Below, piece after piece: positions 54,406 to 64,000 of a stretch of 64,000 bases of DNA (positions are counted from its first letter, which is position 1; every line of letters starts with the position of its first letter). The position numbers and the translations under genes are program-made. The stretch covers positions 391,982 to 455,981 of the forward strand of contig MPNW01000152.1 in NCBI GenBank assembly GCA_011800805.1, written 5' to 3'. The notes under the pieces were generated by a model. That model was given only the letters and a program-made list of their open reading frames with translations. It made no database searches and was not told where the DNA came from. The DNA comes from Hirudo medicinalis. Its lineage: Eukaryota > Annelida > Clitellata > Hirudinida > Hirudinidae.

Positions 54406-56562
54406 TTCTTGGGTCCCTTTTGCAGGTACCAAGAATTAGCCTGTTTGAGTTATTATTGAAAGAACAAACTCTATGCATAATTGGTAGTGTTACCAAAACT
54501 TTAAGAGATCAAACAGACAAGCGAAAGTATTACGACACTTAATTGAGTAAATCCCATGCACAGCCAGAACAAAGAGATAGCGAATTCCCACTCCTTTTGA
54601 TTTCTCAATAAAATTTATTAAATTCCAGTAAATTTTTAGACCTTTTCTAATCTTTTTAGGACTTCCCTTGTTTTTTAAGGATTTTTTAGTACCTGTACAA
54701 ACCATGTTGAATATTTTTTTTTTTTAATAGCATTATTTACGGAATCAATATGCTTTCGTGTCCTCAGCCAATTTTGTCTTTGTTCTGGCTTCGACAACAT
54801 CTGAATTATGAAAAGTAATATATTTACAAACTTGATTTCTTTTAAGATAATTGAAAAATATCACATTGAAATCTTATTAGCAATCCTGAGTATCAGTACC
54901 TGATATTTTGGCCAGTCCTCTTTCGGTAGTCCAGCATCTTTGGCTTTGAAATATTTCTTAAATATGCAGGTGACCAACAACATTCAACTAGGGTTTTATC
55001 TTTTATTATTTGCCCAATTTTATTAACATAAATTATTTAACCAAATCCATGGCAAATAATCAACTTCTTTCGTATTTTCGAACTCAACAATAATAAAAGC
55101 CATGTTTCTGTAATAATCATTTATCTCAATTAATTTTCAAGAATATTATGGTACATCACATACAACATTACATTGCTAATGCATTTGTGGGAGAGCAACA
55201 AACCCATCATTGAAATGAAGAATTAAACGATTAGCTAGTTTACGTCTTTTAGTGCTCTCTGCACCGTATGGTGATAAGCTCATCTTGAAGTTTCTTGAAA
55301 AATGTCGTTGCTCAATTTACATCGCTAAAGTAACTGTGCCAAAGATGTGTTTATCAACTTGAATATTATGAACTCACTTTCTTGATGTTCAACTATTGAC
55401 AACGATAACAATGATCTGATAACAAATCCAAAAATAAACAATTTTACCGCTAAATAAGGCACATATTGGTATAATAATAAAACTGTAACAAAACAATTTT
55501 ACAAATACAAATAATATATACAATATAAGTTATAAACGATATCTATTATAATATAAACTCACACATTATATTGCAACTGGGCTAAGCGCGGGGCCCTTGC
55601 GAGTTCAGTGATCCATTATAATCACTCATTAACGAGCTTCCATCCCGCACGTCTCTAACCCGACATCTTGCCCTGCCGTAAGACCAGTCGCTCTGTGTTT
55701 GATGGGTTCGTCCAAAAATTTGTTCAATTCATTTTATTTAAGAATTGTAGAGTTTGGAATTTGTTGCGCTAAAATTTATTAACATCTTGTATTTTCATTG
55801 CTTAAAACGGCATTCTACTTATTATATTTGAATTTTATTATGTGTCATATGCTGCATCACTTGCTCAACGTAACTCGTGAACATTCCCTTTAATTTGGCT
55901 GTAACCAAACATACTATATATATATATATATACTATAATAAATATATATGTAATAAATTCATATTTGTTTAACACCCACAATAAAAATTTGCCATTTCAC
56001 TCGAGTAACTGAAATCTCAAGTAATTGAATTATACAGAAATTTGACACAGTTAATCAAGAACCAGGAGTGCATCTTCCCCAAATGGCGACTTGATCACCG
56101 ACGTCATATTCCAAGAATTGAAATATGATAAACTTAAATCAGTTTTTAATAGCAAATTTAACAAAAATAAAAACTAAAGCTCTTCAACTATTCTTTTCAT
56201 TGATTATTGTCGATGTGGCATCACGTTTCAACCTGAGTTTTTATTATACAAATATTCAACATAATTTTCTTACATATTTCTTATTTCACGGAAGCTTTTT
56301 TAAAGACAAAATAAATCATAAAATGTTATGTTTCAACGTATAATTTTACGCATCACACAAGTTCTATAATTTTTCTAATACCAAATGTATTAATTTTGAA
56401 TTTAAGTCATGTATATTATAGTTAAGTTTATTATTGCTATTTAATTCATTTCACCAAATTCCCCGGTCATAAGGGGAGCTTTAGACGACATTGTCTTCCG
56501 GAAGGGGGTGTTTTGCTTCGAAATAATATAGCAGTTTGCCGTGTTGTGCTAGCGATTGCGAA
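54406..56562. other. Intergenic desert, right part, upstream of Rab11
   Basis: AT-rich sequence with an (AT)n run near 55.92 kb. No host gene is supported. The last few hundred bases before 56563 include the Rab11 promoter and 5' UTR; a GC-richer patch at 56.46-56.53 kb (GGGGAGC, CGGAAGGGGG) may mark it. Confidence 0.5.
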
Positions 56563-57948
<1,386 letters not shown>

Positions 57949-58385
57949 GTCGACAGAATCCTTTCATTCTTAGCTGTTCCTTGCTGCTGCTTTGTGATCG
58001 GTTGATTTCAAGTTGGATCTCCATCTGCCCTGGCAAATGTTTTCGATGAAATGCCACTTAAAAATAGGTTCTTAACACTAATTTCCACTGTTGTTATGGA
58101 GGTGTGCACTTTATTTTTAGTTCTCTTTGATGCAAGCTTATGAATGGGATGTTTAAAGTGTGAAGGAAAGCTGTCCGACTCAGCCACGTTCCCAATGTGA
58201 TGATTAGTCACATTTTAGTCCGCTTCAGAGGATTATTGCCCGACATTTTCCAGCATTGCATGTTTCCTTTGGTGTACATATGATAACAGGTGTAGATGGA
58301 GATGATGATTAGTCGGTCTGATCATTCCCAAAACATTCGTTTAATGACAATAATTTGTTATAACATTCATTGTCTATTTCAAAAA

Positions 58386-59231
58386 TTAAAATTGTTCATG
58401 ATTAAAGTTTGTGCATCCTCCTTCAGCCAGAGCGGCTTCATTTTGAGCCTTTGATACCGTGTCACCGCATGGTTGTTGATGCACGAAGGCACCATTCTCA
58501 AAGGTTCCTTCGTACGGTGGCAGGCCTTGAGACCCATCCATGAATGTTACTCTCCCTTTTAAATTGGAGCAGAATTAAGCATTAAAAAGCAATTGAAATG
58601 CAGCTCACCTTTCCCATGAATCCTTCCATCTGAAAACTCTCCTTCAAATAAGACTCCACCCGCCTTTAATACCCCTAGACCATGGAATTTTCCCACTTGG
58701 AAGTTTCCTTTGTAACTGTAAGGAAATAAACTGTGTTCAATGGCAGTAGCTAATGTTGAAGACGCCCTGAATTCAAACTTCAGAAATTGGGATTGCTTTT
58801 TAATGACTGGAATTGCAATGAGATCTCTGGTTGGGATGGCTTTTGTTTACCACATGGAATCCATGTTTATCCAAGACATAACTATGATGAAAATATAGCA
58901 TGCAAAATTGCATAAGAGCTCTCAGAATAAGGGAGTGAATGCCGTGTCATATTTGATTATGCTTTGCTAAAATAGGATGATTGTTACTGCGTTAGGTGAT
59001 GGGAGACTGTAAGACATAAGTTATCTTATATCAGGTTGGCTGCTTTGATGCAGAACGAAATGTTTCCGGTATTAACCTGAACTGATCGGAGAGCTGGAGT
59101 ACCCCGTATCCGCTGCTTAGACCATCGTAGAAACTTCCTTTGTACATTAAATCGCAAGCCTCGAAAGTACCACGACCATTCTTTAGTTGATTTTGGTTCC
59201 TGACACCGATATACTTAAATTCGGTAGACAT
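58386..59231 (-). CDS. MORN4: MORN4-like (retinophilin-type) MORN repeat protein
   Basis: Three exons (59231-59077, 58715-58609, 58555-58386) keep phase and give 143 residues; human MORN4 has 146. MORN repeats are visible as LKNGRGTFEACD, YKGSFYDGLSSGYGVLQLSD, YKGNFQVGKFHGLGVLK and FEGEFSDGRIHGKG. The tail FMDGSQGLPPYEGTFENG followed by SKAQNEAAL matches the MORN4 C-terminus (DGSxGxPxxEGxFENxxL ... xxAQ). MORN4 and its fly orthologue retinophilin bind class III myosin in actin protrusions and photoreceptors. Its start lies 692 bp from the Wntless start in divergent orientation, so the two may share a promoter region. Confidence 0.88.
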
Positions 59232-59923
59232 TGTAGGTACTAAAAAGCTAAACGAGAGCGCATAACCGCCAATTTATAAATAGCCCGATCCATTTATAGA
59301 TAAGGAAGTTTCAGAAGCACGACTAAAACTATAAGCGGTAAAATATCATGATTTATTATTCTTTATGTGCATAGTGATACTGTAAATTTGGATAACAACT
59401 TACCCATAAGACCACTTATTCTCAAAATTTAAGCTTTGTCAGCTTTGACAATATAAAGCCCCTAATAAAGTCACCTGGTTTGGGGACTGCCAGAAGGCGT
59501 TAAACTAGAGCACAAACATTTTCACAGTATGTTCAGAAGAAAATTTAGTGGATCAAGTTAGTCACATTAGTAAAATATTTAATATCTTATATAATATTGT
59601 ACAATAATATCGTTATTAGTACTAAGCAAATTCATAGTTTTGAATAATTGATTTATTTGTGATTCAAAGATTTTGCAATCTAAATTATGTAATGAGGTTT
59701 GCGCATCAGTACAATTTATTTTTTAATTGGTACTATTGTTAATAGTAATTAAAAGTTGTAACAAAATGAATATTTTATTTCTATAAAAATCATAATTTTT
59801 GAAAAAAACAAACTGAATTAATTCAAAGAGTTTTATATACTTCGTGGTAAGTTCAGACTGTCAACAATTTCCCGGAAGTTTTAACGTAGCTGATAGTAGT
59901 CGGAAGTGTCTATTGGAGCCAAA
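59232..59923. promoter_or_regulatory. Divergent intergenic region between MORN4-like and Wntless
   Basis: A 692-bp AT-rich interval between the two divergent start codons. It must contain both promoters. No TATA box in a convincing position or known motif could be singled out. Confidence 0.4.
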
Positions 59924-62900
59924 ATGGCTGGGGTTCTGCTGGAGTCTCTGAGCAACAGGAACTTGATAGTTCTGTTCTCCGTGCTTTTAACTGTGCAAAT
60001 TATATTTTTTGTCATTGGTGGATTAGTTTGTAAGTTTAGATTAAAGAGTTTATTTAAATGTAAACCTAATAGGCACATCAAAGTTGCGCCATTGCATGAC
60101 TTATGCCTAATCCCCAACTTAAGTGGTTAATAACATCACATCGCTGACACCAATTTTCAGAGACATTAATCCATTAAAAGTCCTGCACTAGCGTTTGAGG
60201 AATTTTGTGGTTGCAACTTTTTTGTTTTTGTAAAATATTCCAGTTCAATCCATTTGATTTTAGGTCCACAGCCAAACAATGTCCAGTCTCTCCTTGGCAA
60301 CATGTGCCATAATCCCACACCTAATGACACAAGCAAATGGTTTGCCAGAGATGAGGATAGCTGCAAAGAAAGTTCACAATTGAATTATGATTTATTCCCA
60401 AACTACGAGAAATGGAACATAAAAGATGGACGTGAAATTGTGTTTTCATGGAAGTTTCCTTTGCCCAGGGGTGGTGAAGCATTAAGTATGTCTCCATGGC
60501 ATCAGAATATGGTTGCAGTCTTCAAGATTTATTTTGATGTGCAACATGATGGCAGCAAAGGCAAGAAATTTCTGGAATTACAAATTATTGGATAATTGGA
60601 TATTTATTTATTTATTGGTATCAGTGAAAATGCCAGAAAAGATTTTGTTTGATGCAAAATTGGGTTACAAGGATGCAGAACAAAAGACTTGGACAACCAT
60701 CTCAAGAGGAGAAGGCATTCACAGGACTCTGAGTTGTGGTAAAAGCCACGAGCCAACTGCCAACCACACTACCGAGGTTTCCTTGCAGATATGCGTCTGA
60801 TCAGTACGTTTAATAAGCATTACGTAATTGTTTGTCAATAGCATTTGGGGAATGATCAGTTTGAATGTGACTTGATGCCACTCTTCGAACTGGGTAGCAT
60901 CCATCACGACGAGTATCTCGTCAATCTCGTCATCCCGTCTGCCGGGAACTCGAATCTCGGAAGGATCGACGACATTTGGGTCTTCGTAAGGCATTTCTTG
61001 CTATCTTGAATATTTTTTCATTGAGAATTGATTGCTTGATGTTTATTTTGTGGCTCTCCATTGTTGACATCATTTAACAGGTTATTCACCAAAATGGAGG
61101 TTTCACTTTCATGTGGTTCACTATTAAAACCATTGTTTTTCCAATCCTTGCGATGACTTTCCTTTGGTTCATCTGGAAGTTGTCCCAGTTGAACAGGAAA
61201 CCAAATGTTCTTGAGAGGTAAGTTGTTAAATAGCAGATACCAAAAGCTCTCATCTTCTGATATTTCAATTCTTTCTTGTACTGATATTTTTAATGTTCTT
61301 GGTTTGCAAGTGCATGAATGGATAATTGATGACTTGTTACTCTTGTATAATTTATATTTGGATAAATCTTTATGTGGATCTTTATTTGGCATGAATTGTT
61401 ATTTCAGAACTCTCCTTGCTGTTGGAGCAGCAATAACCCTTTTGAATTGTGAGCTCATTTCTGCATTTATCTGTAATAATAATAATGATAATCTATAATA
61501 ATATTAGCCACCCAATATATCTTTCCATCTACGATGGTTTACAATTAGTGTTTTATCGACTGCACATCACTGGTTCCCCGTTGCACGGCAAACGTGTCGT
61601 TAGCCGTTTGGTTTTTGTTCTTTTGTTTTGGATGTTATCTAGCACTTGAAATGACAATGGACGGAATGTGACGTTTTTTTGAATTGGTCTATTGATGTTT
61701 GAACTCACACCTCATCAATGATGCTAAGGCTTCATTTGTTGGATCATAATAATGCCTTGACACCAGTAAAGATTTGTGGAATGTTGGATTAAATTTTAAA
61801 TAAATGGATACTAAGTAGTCGGTACAATCTGTTCATTCGTTTGCAGTCCCTGTCGATTGGCTGACCTTGAGAATAAACATGCCATTCATGCTACTGTACA
61901 GCGACATAAGACAAGGACTTTTCTACTCTGTCCTTCTCTGCTTCTGGATCATATTTGCTGGGGAACACAAGATGGTTGTTGTTCATGTTGCACCTTATTT
62001 TATTTCAAGCATGTTAATGTAGAAGAACAGTTGCAAACATCACTTTGTAATAATATGAAAGATCATCAAAGTTTTAAGTATGCCCAATTCCAGACGTAGG
62101 GTGTTTGGTATTTGTGCTCGTTCGGTCTCAACCCATTCTTGAACTCTTCAAGCATCAGTTGAAGACCCATCTATTCAGGATAGCATTAAACTGAGAACCA
62201 AGGCACCTCTGACTACTATGCATGTGGCACCATATAAATGAACTATTTACATTTACATTTATTTAGCCCATATTTTGAGTGCACAAATTATCCCAATGGG
62301 ATGTACAGGCACTATGACAAACATCACCAGTGATTAAGTTCAATCATTGAGTGAGTCAGAGTAAAAAGTAAAAAGTAATGATTAAAAACAAACAATCAAA
62401 AATGTTGTTGTTGTTATTATTATTATTATCATCATCATCATTACCATTATTATTATTATTATTATATTACTCATACTTGGACCTTGAGTACTTGTAATTG
62501 CACTTGAACCTCAACACTTTTCCAATCAGACATGGGGTACTTGTGCTCCAGTACCGATTTCAGGTACTCTTACTTGGACCTTGAGTACTCGCACATAGAC
62601 TCTGACTACTTGGTCCCATGTCTGCCTAATTCTTAAACTCTTCTATAAATTATGTTTTTAATAATATTAGCAATAATATTGTATTGATTGTAAATGTAAA
62701 TGTAGTTCATTTATATAGCGCCATTTGCATGGCTTCAGAGGCACTTCTCGTTAACCATTTATGTAGCGCTCCTTCCCAAGGGTGCTTGCAGCAGTGCAGG
62801 CTGGGTTTGGAACTCGACACCGTTGCCGTTACCGCCTTATGCGGGAATGCAACCCGTTCGGCCAACCTGCACGATTGCATGTAATACATTATAAGTCGAT

Positions 62901-64000
62901 TATCATTAAGAGTATTTACATAAATACATTAATATCTGCTATTATGACTGTTTGTCACTATTTTCAAAAAAAATTTATTTGGGTGCTTTAAGATAATGTT
63001 TAATGAATTGCAGGACCAAATGAAGAGAGACACATTGAAGCATTACAGCAAACAACTTGGAGCTGTGGCCAGTTGTTGTGTCTGCATGTTTTTGTTTGAC
63101 ATCTGTGAAAGGTGAAGTCATCAATTCTTGTACTTTCTCATTGAGTACATTAATGAGTCATTGCTGTAGCAATGTTGATCTGTTTGCATCGCATTCATCG
63201 CTTAAAGTTGAGCTCGTGAGTGGATCGTGCGAACAAAGTTTCCTGAAATATTTTGTCACAATTGCATTCTTAGAAGTCTTACGAGACATCTTGATGTTGC
63301 AGCCTGATCATTCGTTTAGGAATAAGTGCTGTTTTTCATAAAACTACCTTCTTTCGTTTGTCGTAGTATTATCATTTTATTATTATGACAATTTTTCTTT
63401 AAATTTACCGTGAATGATTCAACAGAGGAATCCAGTTGACCAATCCGTTTTTCTCAATTTGGTCCACAAAATCTGGGTCCATTATAGCGGTAATTTTGCT
63501 GGTTTTAACTCGTACCAGATATTTCAACAATTTTCATCAATCACTTAATTTCAATTTACAATTTTTTTGTTTGCAAACGCATTTATTTGTTTTGAAGACT
63601 GTCATCATATTTTATTCCCGTAGCTCTCCTTTGTGGTCTTGGCCGGAGTTTCGGCTCTCGCTTATTTGACCTGCTTGTTGTTCAGCATCGCGGAGGTCTT
63701 CAAGAACATTTGCATCAAGAGATCGGCACTTCCCGGCATGAGCAAGCCGAGACAGAAGTATTACAAGGTGCGTGATTGCTCTCTCCCAATCTATTTTGAG
63801 ATGGTGGTTATTGCATTGATTTCCATGATGTGTCATGTAAACAACAGAATCTCATATACCGTTTCTCCTTCCTGATGGCATTCACGATCATCTGCGCTGC
63901 CATGACGATGGTTATGTACTTCTTGGGTCAGGCAGAAGATTCTATAATGATTTGGAATGCAGAAGTTCATCTCACTAGTGCTGTTCATACAGGTTGGCAG
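59924..64000 (+). CDS. WLS: Wntless (WLS/GPR177), Wnt cargo receptor, 3' part outside window
   Basis: Eleven exons are visible and keep phase, giving about 491 residues of an expected 540: 59924-60029, 60264-60560, 60625-60794, 60842-60985, 61081-61217, 61408-61448, 61847-61974, 63014-63111, 63426-63489, 63624-63767 and 63848-63992. Wntless is a multi-pass protein that carries lipidated Wnt from ER and Golgi to the cell surface. The start [14 protein letters not shown] matches the family N-terminus. The luminal domain includes [17 protein letters not shown] and [19 protein letters not shown]. The membrane part includes [42 protein letters not shown] and [10 protein letters not shown]. The second intron begins GC (AAAG|GCAAGA), a GC-AG intron. 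The intron at 61975-63013 is filled with LINE and SINE remnants. The C-terminal tail lies beyond 64000. Confidence 0.95.
62100..62258 (+). mobile_element. LINE 3' end (family sharing its tail with the SINE)
   Basis: The + strand reads [20 protein letters not shown] and a stop, the usual LKTHLF ending of CR1/L2-like LINE proteins. The short non-coding end reads GTGGCACCATATAAATGAAC and then TATTTACATTTACATTTA. It lies in the seventh Wntless intron, sense to the gene. Confidence 0.75.
62245..62400 (-). mobile_element. LINE 3' untranslated fragment, inverted copy of the 54-kb element
   Basis: On the minus strand the sequence through ACTTTTTACTTTTTACTC, CATCCCATTGGGATAAT and GGGCTAAATAAATGTAAATG repeats the 3' part of the element at 54.24-54.40 kb with few differences. 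It meets the + oriented LINE end (62100-62258) tail to tail. Confidence 0.75.
62402..62468. repeat. (TTG/ATT/ATC)n microsatellite
   Basis: Triplet repeats TTGTTGTTGTTATTATTATT and following ATC/ATT units in a Wntless intron. Confidence 0.9.
62527..62624. mobile_element. Miniature inverted-repeat element with CAGACATGGG ends
   Basis: A 98-bp segment begins CAGACATGGGGTAC and ends CCCATGTCTG, its inverse complement. The interior repeats GTACTTGTGCTCC, GAGTACTCG and TACTTGGACC words. The termini resemble hAT-type ends. No convincing 8-bp target duplication is seen, and similar interior words also occur just outside (62475-62520), suggesting nested or degraded copies. Confidence 0.5.
62690..62882 (-). 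mobile_element. tRNA-derived SINE, copy 3
   Basis: On the minus strand: GTGCAGGTTGGCCGAACGGG (A-box region), CATTCCCGCATAAGGCGGTA, then GTGTCGAGTTCCAAACCCAG (B box). The body ends GGCGCTATATAAATGAAC followed by ACATTTACATTTACA. Blocks and order match copies 1 and 2. It lies antisense in a Wntless intron. Confidence 0.8.

Overview
The window is nuclear DNA of an invertebrate animal. The genes have canonical GT-AG introns (one GC-AG), AATAAA poly(A) signals, animal-only families (contactin, Wntless, KLF15, TMTC2), and decayed LINE, SINE and LTR retroelements. The contactin carries an N-terminal C-type lectin domain, an architecture known from insect Contactin, so a protostome is the most likely source. 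SSUH2-like and GRDP-like genes argue against a typical insect, but the species cannot be named from this sequence.

Layout, left to right: a copia-type fragment joined to a LINE fragment (1-800); a cysteine-rich membrane protein gene with GCxxCC modules (minus, 1362 to about 2450); TMTC2 (plus, 4636-15609, 15 exons, 3.8-kb first intron); a single-exon KLF15-like factor (minus, 15908-17620), convergent with TMTC2 across nearly touching poly(A) signals; a gene-poor stretch with a tRNA-like SINE and a LINE relic (17.6-21.9 kb); lectin-type contactin (minus, 21928-28889, 26 exons including a 24-nt microexon); a GRDP/DUF1399-like gene (minus, 30700-33731); an uncharacterised coding-like exon (34893-35412); a small secreted-peptide candidate with TATA box and poly(A) signal (minus, 36754-36936); microsatellites around an R2/NeSL-like LINE 3' end (37.4-38.6 kb); TMEM115 (plus, 39560-40747); CPT2 (minus, 41262-46076, 14 exons); SSUH2-like (minus, 46751-49174); a 7.4-kb repeat-rich desert (49.2-56.5 kb); Rab11 (plus, 56563-57948); MORN4-like (minus, 58386-59231); and Wntless (plus, from 59924, cut off by the window end).

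Exon chains for TMTC2, contactin, GRDP-like, TMEM115, CPT2, Rab11, MORN4-like and the visible part of Wntless were assembled by hand from splice sites, and reading phase is kept at every junction. These genes look intact. They are ordinary unlinked animal genes rather than a co-regulated cluster, although TMTC2, TMEM115, Rab11 and Wntless all act in the secretory or endosomal membrane system.

The least familiar items are the GCxxCC-module protein, the 60-residue secreted candidate, and the repeat biology: a tRNA-derived SINE family in three copies (one with a roughly 30-bp target duplication), one copy sharing its 3' end with a LINE lying 0.5 kb away.
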